Positions 1 to 12,489 of a DNA stretch of 64,000 nt are shown here, one piece after another. A program made the translations under genes and the position numbers. Under the pieces are notes generated by a model, which saw only the letters and a list, made by a program, of their open reading frames with translations, had not been told where the DNA came from and searched no databases. Source of the stretch: Pyxicephalus adspersus (Eukaryota > Chordata > Amphibia > Anura > Pyxicephalidae); assembly GCF_032062135.1 (NCBI RefSeq), contig NC_092863.1, positions 17,889,926 to 17,953,925 on the forward strand, given 5' to 3'. Every line of letters begins with the position of its first letter. Position 1 is the first letter of the stretch.

Positions 1-80
1 TCAGACTTTTTTGATCATTTTTATTAATGCTACATGACAAAAAAAAGCTAAATATGTTTTTTTCACTTCTTTTGCTGCAG

Positions 81-280
81 ATCGTTCTGGAATGGAAAAT
101 GCTTCATTGGTAGAGCAACTGCAAGAGACTTTAATACGTGCCCTTCGATCCCTTATCCTGAAAAACACTCCAAACGACACTTCCAGATTTACCAAACTTC
201 TGCTTCGACTGCCAGACCTGCGAACCCTAAACAGCATGCACTCAGAGAAACTGCTGTCATTCCGTGTGGACGCACACTGA
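81..280 (+). CDS. nr1d1: nr1d1 (Rev-erb alpha) terminal coding exon
   Basis: This is the last coding exon of the heme-binding nuclear receptor and transcriptional repressor Rev-erb alpha, a component of the circadian clock that acts in the nucleus. A polypyrimidine tract and CAG acceptor end at 80. The exon opens in phase with AT CGT TCT (the end of a split Asp codon, then Arg-Ser-Gly-Met-Glu-Asn) and reads without a break to TGA at 278-280. It encodes the last part of the ligand-binding domain (helices 10-11), including VEQLQETL, SRFTKLLL and LPDLRTLN. The His of MHSEKLL (codon 239-241) corresponds to the distal heme ligand, His602 in human NR1D1. As in all Rev-erbs, there is no AF-2 helix 12 and the protein ends RVDAH. 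The rest of the gene lies before position 1. It is convergent with thra. Confidence 0.96.
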
Positions 281-700
281 TTGAAATAAGTTTTATTGAC
301 TGACTAAGTACAGAACTAAACTAAGAATGGTCATGTAGTGATGACATCAGACTCTGTCACTTCCTGCGGAAACCTAGATCGAGAAGCTGAGATATCGGGA
401 GAGATGAGAATTGCAAAGTGCAAAGATCTCTTTTTGTGACACTTATTTATCAGTGAATGGGCATATATATGAGACTTAAATGAGCCTGGAAATGGTATAA
501 AAGTGGGAGATCCACCTGCAGATTATTGTGTATATTTATATACGTATACATCTGTACATACTTTACTGTCATACAGTGCAAACCATTGTGTAAATATTTG
601 TGTGTATATCAGAGGTTGTGCTAAATATAAATATTTTATGAAACCATAATTTATTGTTTTTCATTATTTATTCAGTAAACCATATATGTAAATACAAATG
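281..700 (+). other. nr1d1: likely nr1d1 3' UTR
   Basis: This is noncoding sequence directly after the nr1d1 stop. It is AT-rich towards 520-680, with TGTAAATA and TGTATA motifs typical of regulated 3' UTRs. I find no canonical AATAAA here; the best weak signal is the AATATA/TATAAAT stretch around 625-640. The end point is a guess. Confidence 0.45.
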
Positions 701-1522
701 TATATTTGACAAAATTCTGGAGGTCTACAAAGTGGAGTACTCAAAGCAAGGTTCCCTTTAGTTACTGTCTCCTAAAGAAATTCACAATCTAATGTTTAGA
801 TCACACTTTTCGTGGCCTATGAATATAGGTTGCCTGAAAAAAAGAAAAAAACACGAAGGAATGATCAATAAGGGATAGTGACCAGGTTAAAAAAATAATT
901 TGTGTTCTGACAAAGCTGTGGTATTTCCTCATAGTGCCAAGACATGCCCACCCTTATATCTTCCTGCAAATTCCTATTGGCACTGCAGGTATGTGCAGAC
1001 ATGCATCATTGTAGAGACAAAACTTCTTTTATCTTTCACAAACTCCATTAGTGAGATGTATTGAATTCCTGGATCTCCAATCTCATTAGGAGATTACCAC
1101 TGTCCCTACTTGAATTTCTATTTATTTTCTTTGCTATGGAAATCGCAACAGTAGGATCTGAAATGAAAAGGTGGAACAGCAATTAGTTTATCTGTCAAGC
1201 AGAAAATTCCTGCTTTTTTTTTTTTTTTTTTTCCCCTACCTCCCTACCACCCATCAGTTTAACCATTTAAGGTATTTATTTATAAAATGGAATCTGTTCC
1301 TAGAAATGGTCATGGCGTAGTAAATCTATAGCGGCAGAGGGAAATTATTTGTATTTGATTATGGGCTTATGGGTCCCACTGGTGTTAAACACTGAACAAC
1401 ACCAATTCTAATGTTTCTCTACCCTTCTTCCCTCATTGTGCTGTGTCATTTATAACACGGTAAGGTTTGTGCTGTGCTTTACCAATAGGGCAGAACAATA
1501 AGGGGATTTTAAAAACACACCC

Positions 1523-1547
1523 ATATATATATATATATATATATATA
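1523..1547. repeat. (AT)n microsatellite
   Basis: An uninterrupted alternating AT tract of about 12 units. Confidence 0.9.
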
Positions 1548-3555
1548 CATTGATACACATTACTCGATAGTCATTATCAGTAATTGGTACTGATACATTA
1601 TTTCTAAATAACGGACATTTTCAGATCAGGTTGACGACAGATAAAATTGCCTAAATTGGACTTTATTACTTATAAATTGTACATTGGCATTCTATGGTCA
1701 GCTGTTGGTGAGACTACATGTAGCATTCTACATGAGGAAGCCATACCTGCACAACAATCTTTAGTGGCTATAAATGAACCAGCATTTCCTCATTTTTCAG
1801 CAGGCGGCAGTACTAAACCCGTCACTATTGCCCCCATTTATTCTCTATAGGCAGCCATGGGTGAAATGCAACATGTAGCGTCTCAATCTCAGGCGGGGTT
1901 GGGAGGTGTGAGGAAGCCATAACTGCCCAGCAATGCCATGTTATTCAATGTAACTGCTGGCAATTATGGCACAATGTTCATTAGAAGTTTATACATGAAA
2001 CTGAATATAAACTGAAGCTTTCAACTCTACAAATCACCAGGGAGATTTATTGCTATAAAGTTTCCTGTGTGACTTTGTTGCTTGGGTTTAACGATACCCT
2101 GTGTAGAACTTTGCTGACTCCATTATCATTGACACAAATATCTTTGTGTCACAGTATTATCTATATTTTGTCATTCAGGGTACATGACCTGGGGGCACAG
2201 AGTCAAAGGGAAGTTGGATATAAACAATCTTCCTTTGCATACTGTGCAGCCATTGTAATGTAACCTGAATGATGTGAGGCCTCACTTTCACTTCATTATT
2301 TTCTAATTAGCAAGCAGCTGAGGCGTTGCCATGGTGGAAGGTAAGCAGTTGATTGGTTGATATGTTCAGCAATCAGCTGACTGGCTTTCTGTCTCTGAGG
2401 TAATGTTCTGTCCTGGGCGGGATAAGGAATCTCCTCAGAAGTAAATTTCCATGGCCCAGCACAGGTGAGCTCTCTCCTCTTCCTTGTATGTGAGGATTCA
2501 TTTGACCAATTCAAATGATAAAATAACCTGTTTACACATATCTGTGTTTCCTCATGCATTGTAAGTAGAATTCCCATGCTTTTTAGTGTGGCTGCTTTAC
2601 AAGAAACTGCATCACAAACACAAGGAAAATGCATGTAAATGTATTGACCAGCCATGGCCCAGGAGCAGCAAACTGCACAGGTTTAGGCCGCATGCCTAGG
2701 AGAGGCCTAAGGTGTCCTGTCCATTCATAATCAATGGTCTGACTCCATGCAGCTCACCTTGGGATGCATTCATATACACTCCTAAAACTAGTAAAAATAA
2801 AGATGAACCTTACCTACAGTTATACAAGCTCCCCCCTGTTCTGATACCCCTCACTCTGATTTTGCTGCATGATGTGGTCTTACAATATGCACTAGAAGCT
2901 GCAGCAAAAGCCCTCCCCATTTCCTGGCTGCAGTGTCATCACATTTCCTTTGCCCCCTTTCCTATCCAGTTTTACTGCCTCACATGTGGACATTACCTAG
3001 GGCAGCCTGCATACAAATCTGACATCCACCCAGCAAGGCATCCTGATATTTGAACAAGGTCTCCCTACAGCAAGTTTAAATTAGGGCTGAGGGCTCTTCA
3101 GGGGAATACTGAGACAAGGTGCTGTGATGGTTTCCAGAAGCTATGAACAGCACCCTGACAACCTCTCCCACTAGCTATGTTCTGCCTCTATGACATAGAG
3201 AAGCACAGAGACCCTGTGAGGATCTCACTGGGTCTGGAATAAGCTAAGCAATGATTGAAGGAAAGGCAATATATCAGCAGGTTAAACGCTCATATGCTAC
3301 AAACGCACAGCAGATGATTTTGCCTGGGACGAGCAGGAATGTCCCATCTAGTGCCTTTCCTCCAATGGTGTTCATCAATCAGATCTGGCAGATTGATTTA
3401 CAATTGCTGTCCTTTTAATTGAAGGAGAGATCAGTGGGGTGCCACTCACTCATCCTCCCCCAGATTTTTTTTTGGGTGTACCCATCTGTCACTGGAAACA
3501 ATCACAAAATAATATTTCCACTTTCAGAAATCTGACATCTACTAGTCTACAAGTA

Positions 3556-3561
<6 letters not shown>

Positions 3562-3587
<26 letters not shown>
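3562..3587. repeat. poly(A) tract
   Basis: 26 consecutive A residues on the + strand. No target-site duplication or retroposed body was recognised next to it, so it is called only as a simple repeat. Confidence 0.9.
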
Positions 3588-3590
<3 letters not shown>

Positions 3591-3937
3591 GCTCATCAAT
3601 GCCAGGCTCATTATTGACCTCAGTTTTTTTTTTTTTACTTTAGCCCGTAACTTTCCAAAGAATATCTTGATCCAAAAGAATTTTAAAAGCATTATGGAAA
3701 ATGGTAAAACAATTTCTAAGCGGCCAACAACTCCAGTCCGGTAATGGTAAGTAGAGATTCCCCCTGTGTGAATGTAAAACCTGACCATGATTCCCTCTTG
3801 TATGCTCCTTTTATTCCGCTCATTGGAAGCAATTTATTATATCTGACAAATGTGGAATCAAACCTGATAGTATTGTGAGAGAAATGACTTCTCTCCCCTC
3901 CTCTGTGTCATCCTAAAATAATTCCTCTTCATGCTGA

Positions 3938-6229
3938 GGAGATCTGAGAGCAGAGGAATGAGTCATTTAGGAAAAGACACCGGGAAGGCTGAAAAAAGTT
4001 CTTAGTTGTAAACCCACAATAATAGGGTCCAGGATCTGAGTGTTCTGTACTTGCCAGGAGATAAAGTACAAGAAAACGCTTGTATTCCTGAGATGTTATG
4101 ATTATTATTGCACAGTATTTATATAGCGCCATCATATGTTCTACTTCATTCTTGTTTGTGTGTTTTATTATTTTGTACTTCTGGGCAAGTAAAACTATTT
4201 AGTGAACTGCTAATACCAATCAGGTAAAACCAATAATGTGTAATATGCAAGTCATTGATTTACCTTTCATGGAAACAAATATTCCATTTATATAATAAAC
4301 AACAAAATTATTTAGCTTGATGTAAGCAATCTGATCATTATGTGTAAGGATTTAGAAAGTTATGTGCATGGTATTGCACCATAATGCACCAAACTGTGTT
4401 GAATAGCCCGAACGCTGCTTCCCTGAATTTTAGCTCTCTACAACTGATGTAAGCCGAGATGTAAGCCATCTGTGCATTATTGTGAATTACACTGATAAAA
4501 ATGATGAAGGTCCTTAGAAATCTGTATTGTGGTGCACTGGTAGCCCATGCAAACCAATTGGGTTGTCTTGCTGGATGAGCGGCAGTCTGAAACTGGTCCT
4601 TAAAGATCTAAAACCCTTCTTCTGTGTGTCATTAGTAATAATAGGCACACAGTACATGGGATGAAGCATACTTTTTTTATTCTCATGTCAGCAAATTGAA
4701 GTTTGTAAGCAATTTACCGAGAAGGAACACAGAGTTTCGTAGTGTACGTGGTTTTTTCTGTGTTTCATAAGGCATCTGGAATGTAGTGTTTGACGTATGA
4801 AGTGGATTTATTAGTTCTGGTGTACCTGCATTTATTGTTACTTAGCCCAAGTCTCACTTATTTCTTCTGGTGAGTCAATGGGAATTTAATTTATAACGCA
4901 TCTGAAGAGCATTTTACCCTAAAATTAGTAATGTACACGAACACTTTCTAACTATGCACGGAACTTTTTTTTTTTTCCATTGTTGTACCTATTTACTTTG
5001 AATGGGTCCTATGTGAGCCAAAGCACATGACACAAAAATATTTCTTGTTGCTAACATAACACACAATGCATTGAAATCTAATCACTGTGGATCTCTGAAG
5101 GGCGCGTGTGTTTGTTACTATACTATATCTATATCTTGGGGCATCATTCAGACTGAATGGTAACACATATCTTGCATAGTGAAGTGTCTGCTCCCTTTAG
5201 GGAAAGTACAGCTTGCTATTAGAGGAAATCGGTATAAACCTGCCAGTATCAGAATCAAATCATGATTGTGATCAGATAAAAAAAAAAATGAACAAAGAAA
5301 TTGGGAACTGTTTCCTGGTCACCACTTTAAAAATCTGCCTCCTAATAAGTCTTTTATTTACAAATGAACATTTGATGGTGTTTCTATGATACAAATTAGT
5401 GTAAAGTGATTGAGTTCTCATTCTCTAAATACCCATACTAACACTGCCTACTTGGCATACTTGGCATAGGAAATACTGAACAGTCCACCAACTGCCGGCC
5501 TCGGGCACCTGTGCTTTGATGTCGGAATGGCGGCCTTTTTATTAGAGACGTCTATTTACAGAGTGTCAATTTCTATGTCTTCTGACTCGGAAATTTTTAG
5601 CTCACTTCCTGCCTTTGTGACACCAATACTAGAAATTAGAGGGGTGATATCACAAGAAGGCACAGACAGCAATATAAATATTGTTTTTTTTTTTTTTAAA
5701 CTGGATTTTTAAGAATCATTATAAATATTATGAATTTTCATAAACAATACCAGAAAAAACAGAGAAAGGACAAGATATAAACATAGTGTACAGTATACCG
5801 GATAATTAACAGCATATCAAAAATACAAATAACATTTTTAAAAAATAGCAGCAAAATGTAAACTAAACAGTATAATCCGAAATGGTGCGAAAGTAAAAGA
5901 TGAATGTCCAGTATACACAAAAGATTAACACAAAATAAAATGAGGGTGTAAACAGGACAATAAGGGAGGGGTAAATAATAAGGAGCTCACATACAAATAT
6001 TGTTTTAACCTTTACCTGATCCATTAAAATATGTTTTGATCCCATGGAAAGATTTTTATTCAGGAGAGGTGAAATCTTCTAGGACATGAAGGGAAAAAAA
6101 TGAATAAAGGCTCTAAACATATTCAAAACCAAATGCAATGTTATGGAGTTGCTTTTTAAAACCATCCTCTCAGTAACTTTACAAGTCTAATCACATTTAT
6201 TTTTTAATGTTTAATATTTTAATCTTACC
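3938..6229. repeat. dispersed duplication A, copy 1
   Basis: This segment is homologous in direct orientation to 9543-11051. Shared landmarks run in the same order: GGAGATCTGAGAGCAG at the left edge, AAAGACACCGGGAAGGCTGA, a TTTATATAGCGCCATCATATG tail-like string, TGGATGAGCGGCAGTCTGAA, CGAGAAGGAACACAGAGTTT, GGGCGCGTGTGT, and TTTTAATCTTACC at the right edge. Copy 1 is longer. It keeps about 370 bp (around 4145-4510) that copy 2 lacks, and it carries a younger retroposon at 5688-5994. I recognise no gene or catalogued element in it. Confidence 0.85.
5688..5994 (-). mobile_element. 5'-truncated L1-like 3' end inserted in duplication A1
   Basis: About 307 bp opens with a T-run on the + strand (a poly(A) tail on the - strand). 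It is bounded by a perfect 12-bp target-site duplication, AAATATTGTTTT, at 5676-5687 and 5995-6006. The homologous site in copy A2 (around 10825-10835) has a single TATTGTTT and no insert, so it serves as an empty site. The - strand sequence just before the tail (TTTATGAAAATTCATAATAT) resembles vertebrate L1 3' ends. The L1 assignment is an inference; target-primed retroposition is well supported. Confidence 0.75.
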
Positions 6230-9135
6230 CTGGCACTGGTAATGGAAGTTGTGTATTGTATATACTGTATTACTACAGTGATCTGTTAGTATTGTGTTAG
6301 AACTAGTATCAGATAATTTTTTTTTTATAGTAAATAAATGTAAAAAGATATTTATTACTTCTAACAGAGATCACAATACTCCTTAATTACCATAAATAAT
6401 GACCTAATTACCATATCTGCATGGCATGCTAAATGCTAAGTATGCCAAACTGTTTTTTTTTTGGGTTAGGGGGATCTCAATTAAGAGCTGTGGATAAGAC
6501 TATCAATAACTGCTAAAAAATATATTTGGCATATAAACTATACATGACTACTACAATGTTCATGTAGATTGTGTGTGGGAAGTGGGGTGGGGGGAGAAGG
6601 CTACGTCCTGCAAAAAAAGGCCTTATGCTAGCAAATTGACGCTTTCTGGAGCGTCGATACCCTAACCAGTTCACAAGTCTCACTGCAAGTCAATAACATG
6701 TTTTGGGAAGGAAAATGCTACAGACAAACATTTTAAAGAACTTGATAGGTTTGTGTTTTTACCGGAAGTTGATGGGAATGTCTCTTAAACTGATATCTGT
6801 GCATACAATGTTTGCTATACCAGTAAATGTATAACATTAACATGACAAATCGTTATAATAGCAGTATGGATAAGTGACAGCACAATGTTTATTGGAATGT
6901 TGTTCTGCACCTCTCATAGCCATGCTGCTTTCACTTATTTGCAATATGGGGCTATCCATATAGCTAGGGCTCCAGCAAAATGTGGTAGCTAATGTTTCTT
7001 GGGTTGTACACAAATACCCTTCCACAGGGCTACAATAGTTGTTCCTTTAATTCCACATTTGTAAAATACATTAAGGGCAAGTACATGCTTTTAGCTTCAA
7101 TTCATCATATATTATAAAGTATACAAGCGTAAATACATTCTGAAGACTATTTAAATGTGTATTTATCCATCTTTTTTTTTTTTTTTTTTGTTTTATGTTG
7201 GGAAGTGTTTTTGTGTAAGGGGAAAGGAGTTGACCTGGAACAGGTGTCCTCTTAGGAAGAGTTCCCCTTATCTCATGACCTGGTGACTGCTGTAAAACTT
7301 TTGAATTTTCCTTCATTTTTTTTTTTTTATATTGTGAGGTATAAGTGAAGAAAAAGTATGCAATAAGAAATTGACGTCTAAAAAAACACTCCACTTCCTC
7401 AATACATAAAAGGTTTTGCCCACTGATACATTGTATATAATGCATAGGTATATACTATATATCTAGAACTCATCTACATCTAGCAGATAATAAAATTAAT
7501 ACAAAAATGTCTTTGCATTAATTTAAAAATCTTTGAATGTAGTATTGTCAATATAATTGCTGTGGAGTCGGGGAACGTGTGAACATATGTGAAAAGTGAA
7601 TTTATTTCTTATGTGGTCCTAAATCCAGCAGGGGGGTGAAAGTTTGCATCTGAATTTCACTCATGCCAGTGCTTTGATGTAGCCCTTCCCTAGTCAGTTG
7701 GCATTATTCCTTTATATGTATACACTAGTATTTACAAATGGACGTGGCATAAATGTATTTTATAGTATGTGCACACCTGTGGCTAGAAGGGAACATTGCT
7801 AACTACACAGACCATCATGTAATATGCCTTAAAGCTGTGCAGGATTTTTTTTATATTTCTTAAAAATACATGCCCATGGACCCTACCAGGAAAAGTGAGA
7901 GTAGCAATTCTGTGTCTCATCTTTCCTTCTATCGAGGAGCATAGCTGAAAGACAGGAAGTCACAACCCCCAACATAATATGATTTTCTAAACTTATTTAC
8001 GTTGAAATATTCATACATGAAATATGTCAATCATTTTGCCCAATATGTAAATCAATGTCAGCCATGACAAGCATGATGTTAACATGCCAAACACTTGCAA
8101 TAAACGGAAGATTTCCTTATGTATATATTAGATATTGCCGGTTGTTTACTTTTGTAGGATTCACCACTTTCCATTTTCTTGACAACCCAGGCTCCATGCT
8201 TGAGGAAGAGACAAGTAGAATATTAAGAGGGACCCCACTTTTCCTTTCAATTTTTAATGACACTGTGCCCAGTCATCAGAAAAAAATAGTCCTAGGATCC
8301 CCCTTGATACCTTTACAAAAACACATTTCCAGGCATTACCATTTTTATGTATTAATTTTGTACACCCATTAGACCATTATTCTTTCATTTTATGTATTTT
8401 CTGATGATTCTTGATAGCTTGAATTTTCTACACTAAAATGGTCTTTTATCTGTACTGATCCTCTTTGGCTTGATTCTTTCTTTTAATGCCATACGAGCTG
8501 ACCCTCTCTAGGTCCTCACTGAAGCACCATAGGGCTATAAAGGTCTGCCATAGCAATTATTTTATTTAAATCTCCAGCAAGCATTTCACCATCTATATTC
8601 CTGCATAGTAATAAGACCACCCAGACAGCCTTTCCTCCTAAAATGACACTTATCTCATTATTACTGAAGGTTTTTGCTAAATTTCCATTTTGTTCATCCT
8701 TGGACACCTCCTTAACAAACTTGACCCTAATTATCTAATTTCTTCTGACTGGAACTTTGGCCAAGTGAATCACCAAGTCACAAGCTTTACCATCCAGTAT
8801 GCAGCAACCATATGTGCATAGAAGGGGATGTCCTTACTTAAAAAGCTTCATCAGTAGCGGTCGTGCTCGGCAATCAATGTGCTGTCATTCTATAGAGTCC
8901 ATTCATACTTCCCATGTGTTCACTGATCCAAGGAAGCTTGTGCTCCCTGATACTATCTACCTTAGAAAACATAATTTTTCCACACCTCAGAAGTCTCATC
9001 CTTATCATCTGACACACACTGTGTACTGTATGGAACAATAAGGTTTTTTAAATTGGGTTTATCTGTGTGTAGCCTGGTTCCTCTGGGACTGTGGACACAA
9101 TAAGTAACCCTTCCAAGCTCCTGGGACTCTTCTGA
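6230..9135. other. intergenic spacer without genes
   Basis: AT-rich noncoding sequence with homopolymer T-runs around 7172-7189 and 7316-7328. No exon with flanking splice sites or recognisable protein similarity was found on either strand. Confidence 0.55.
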
Positions 9136-9530
9136 TGTTCATTCTTTAGATGTGGGATTCTTTCTACACAAGGATGTGAAGGTCACAGATTTCTTATGAA
9201 AGAAAAGTTTTCATCATAGCGGATACCTGTACTTCAGGATAAAATTCGTAGGTTTTTTTTTTTTCCATAACTTGTAAAAACTGACTTGTGACTTACACGT
9301 GTCAATACATCTTTAGATCTAACATGTTTTACCCATCTTATGGGTTTAATCATAGAGGCAAGTAACTACTATATCGGGACCTAAGCGCCTATATATTTTT
9401 CATCATTCTAAATGGGCCAAGAAGAGACCAAGCAGCTTCTTCCAGGAGAGCTGTATATTGGTTGGTGAAAATAATCACTTTAGAACCTGAGAAGAATTGG
9501 GCACATTTTACTAGAGACCTAGATAATTCA
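9136..9530. repeat. dispersed duplication B, copy 1
   Basis: Direct homolog of 11296-11711. Both begin TGTTCATTC(T/C)TTAGATGTGGG and end near TTTTACTAGAGACCTA. Shared strings include TGTGAAGGTCACA, GGGCCAAGAAGAGACCAAGC and TAGAACCTGAGAAGAATTGG. It abuts copy 2 of duplication A. Function and family are unknown. Confidence 0.85.
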
Positions 9531-9542
9531 TCTACAAACTGT

Positions 9543-11051
9543 GGAGATCTGAGAGCAGGGTAATGAGTAATTTAGGAAAAGACACCGGGAAGGCTGACAG
9601 CACTCAAAAGAAAAAAAGTGTTGTAAACGCACAATAGGGTCCAGGTGAGTTATCTGTACTTGCCAGGTGATAAAGTACAAGAAAACGCTTGTATTGCTGA
9701 GATGTAATGATTGTTTACACAGTATTTATATAGCGCCATCATATGTTCTACTTTTTGATCTGTTTTATTATTTTGTTCTTAGAAATCTGTATTGTGGTGC
9801 ACTGGTAACCCTTGCAAACCAATTGGGTTGGCTTGCTGGATGAGCGGCAGTCTGAAACTGGTCCTTAAAGATCTAAAACCCTCTTCTGTGTGTCATTAGT
9901 AATAATAGGCACATTGTACATGGGATGAAGCATACTTTTTTATTCACAGATCAGCAAATTGAAGTTTGTATTTAGCTTACCGAGAAGGAACACAGAGTTT
10001 CGTAGTGTACGTGGTTTTTCTGTGTTTCATAAGGCATCTGGAATGTAGTGTTTGACGTATGAAGTGGATTTATTAGTTCTGGTGTACCTGCGTTTATTGT
10101 TACTTTGCCCAAGTCTCACTTATTTCTTCTGATGAGTCAATGGGAATTTAATTAATAACGCATCTGAAGAGCATTTTACCCTAAAATTAGTAATGTACAC
10201 GAACTCTTTCTAACTATGCACCAAACTTTTTTTTTTTTTTTTTCATTGTTGTGTCAAGACAACCTATTCACTTTGAATGGGTCCTATGTGAACCAAAGCA
10301 CATGACAAAAATATTTCTTGTTGCTAACAACACTCAATGCATTGAAATCTATTTACTGTGGATCTCTGAAGGGCGCGTGTGTGTGTTACTATACTATATC
10401 TATGTTTTGGGGCATCATTCAGACTGAATGGTAACACATATCTTGCATAGTGAAGTGTCTGCTCCCTTTAGGGAAAGTACAGTTTGGTATCAAAGGCAAT
10501 CGGTATAAACCTGCCAGTATCAGAATCAAATCATGATTGTGATCAGAAAAAATGAACAAAGAAATTGGGAACTGTTTCCTGATCACCACTTTAAAAATCT
10601 TCCTACTATTAAGTCTTTCATTTACAAATGTACATTTGATCGTGCTGCTCTGAATATTCATACTAACACTGCATACTTGGCATAGGAAATACTGAACAGT
10701 CCACTGACTGCCTGCCTCGGGCACCTGTGCTTTGATGTACGAATGGCGGCCATTTTATTAGAGACGTCTATTTACAGAGTGACAATTTCTTTGTCTTCTG
10801 ACTCACCCAAAGACAGCAATAAAAGTATTGTTTACCTTTACCTGCTCCATTAAAATATGTGGAGAGATTTTTATTCAAAAGAGGTGAAATCTTCTAGGAC
10901 ATGAAGGGAAAAAATGAATAAAGGCTCTGAACATATTCAAAACCAAATGCAATTTTATCTGGAGTTGGGTTTTAAAACTATCCTCTCAATAACTTTACAA
11001 GTCTACAAGTTTACATTACATTTTTTTTTTATACATTATTTTAATCTTACC
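9543..11051. repeat. dispersed duplication A, copy 2
   Basis: Second copy of the 3938-6229 segment in direct orientation, offset by about 5.6 kb. It is shorter because it lacks about 370 bp near its left end and the 307-bp retroposon of copy 1. Identity is visibly high across shared blocks, with small indels and point changes. Confidence 0.85.
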
Positions 11052-11295
11052 GTACTTTTATGAAATTAGCCCAGTTCTGAAATCACTGTCTAATGACTTT
11101 GGGCTCTCATGCTGAGATGGTGCCAACAGGAAAAAAACATTTCCCCAGCCACCAGTGGACAGACAGCAACATTGTCATGTCATATGTATTGATTGTAATT
11201 TATGTCAGACAATTTTGTGACTACAGCATTGTACTGCATATGCTGCAGAATTTACATGACTTTATCTCAGAGTCGGCATATTGGCTCAGTAATGT

Positions 11296-11711
11296 TGTTC
11301 ATTCCTTAGATGTGGGATTCCTACAAAAGAATGTGAAGGTCACACAATTCTTATGAAAGAAAACTTTTCATCATACCTGATACCTGTACTCCAGGATAAA
11401 ATTCATAAGTTTGTTTTTTTTCCAAAACTTGTAAAAAGTGACTTGTGATTTACATGTGTCAATACTTCTTTAGACTTTTAAAAAAATCTAACATATTTTA
11501 CCCATTTTATGGGCTTAATCATAGAGGCATATAATTTAATTACTATATCAGGACCTAGGGGCCTATATATTTTTCATCATTTTTAATGGGCCAAGAAGAG
11601 ACCAAGCAGCTTCTTATAGGAGAGTTGTCTATTGGTTAGTGAAAATTTTCTAGAACATCCTTTAGAACCTGAGAAGAATTGGGCACATTTTACTAGAGAC
11701 CTAAATAATTA
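11296..11711. repeat. dispersed duplication B, copy 2
   Basis: Second copy of 9136-9530 in direct orientation, offset by about 2.16 kb. It lies about 245 bp after the right edge of duplication A2. Small insertions relative to copy 1 include a string near 11478-11488 and extra bases near 11648-11658. Confidence 0.85.
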
Positions 11712-12489
11712 ATGGGCAGCATTCTGCAAAGTCAGTGACTTTCTTCCTAGCATACACCTTTGTTGTCCTCTGTAGTGTAGATTCTGTAGGTCTTACCGCC
11801 TAATTAAACTTCACTGCATTCACTCTCCTGTTGTGGGGTTTCCTTTCCCAGTGCAAATTTAATAGCAGCATACACAATCACCCTGCAGCCCTTTGGATGG
11901 CATTGTATGCACAGGAGTATGGGGACTTTATGATTATTTTTAATTAGTGTAATATTATTGATATTGTTAATAATGTTGTGATTTTGTATTAAGTCCTGTC
12001 GGGTAAAGAGGACTGCACTTAATCCATCATGTAGATGTGCCAGATATGGATAGAAGATGCACGCATACATTAATTTGGCATTACAATAGGAGAAGGACAA
12101 TGAAAGGAGCTTGGTGATTGCGATAAGTAGATAACAACAAATTACTATATGCATTTTTTTTATTTATCCACTAATAAAAGAACAAAGTTACCAGAAGAAA
12201 ATATGTGAAATTCCACTATATATTACATTTCAACACAGCTGAAAAAAAGAGCTGACATTACTATTTTTTTCCCCAAATTGTTACTACCGGGTAGGAGTCA
12301 TTCACATTCTCTGGCTTTAGATTTTTTTAACTCCCCTTCAACAACAATGCAGGCTGTGAAATCAGAACACCTGATTGGTATAAATGACCCAATAACTAGT
12401 GGGGCATCTGTTTCACTACCATATATTCTTTATATATTTGTTTTAATCAGTGATTCCATTTTTTATGCTGTATAATTAATACTCAATGC
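11712..12489. other. intergenic spacer without genes
   Basis: AT-rich sequence with no recognised gene or element. The open frame on the - strand here has no domain I recognise. Confidence 0.5.

Larger units (their letters stand above)
701..3937. other. intergenic spacer without genes
   Basis: I see no credible coding exon on either strand. Visible content: an (AT)n microsatellite at 1523-1547, a T-run near 1215-1232, a 26-base A-run at 3562-3587, and a loose internal repetition around 1705-1760 and 1868-1935 sharing AGGAAGCCATA. The short open frames have no recognisable domain. Confidence 0.6.

Noticed and set aside
2296..2655. 119-codon - strand open frame
   Set aside because: No domain, splice or promoter support; length is within chance expectation for the region.
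3439..3788. Overlapping open frames across the A-run on both strands
   Set aside because: They exist only because the homopolymer lacks stops.
7071..7445. 124-codon - strand open frame
   Set aside because: It spans homopolymer tracts giving poly-Lys/Phe and has no protein-like composition.
11804..12154. 116-codon - strand open frame
   Set aside because: Low-complexity Asn/Ile-rich translation of AT-rich DNA with no recognisable motif.
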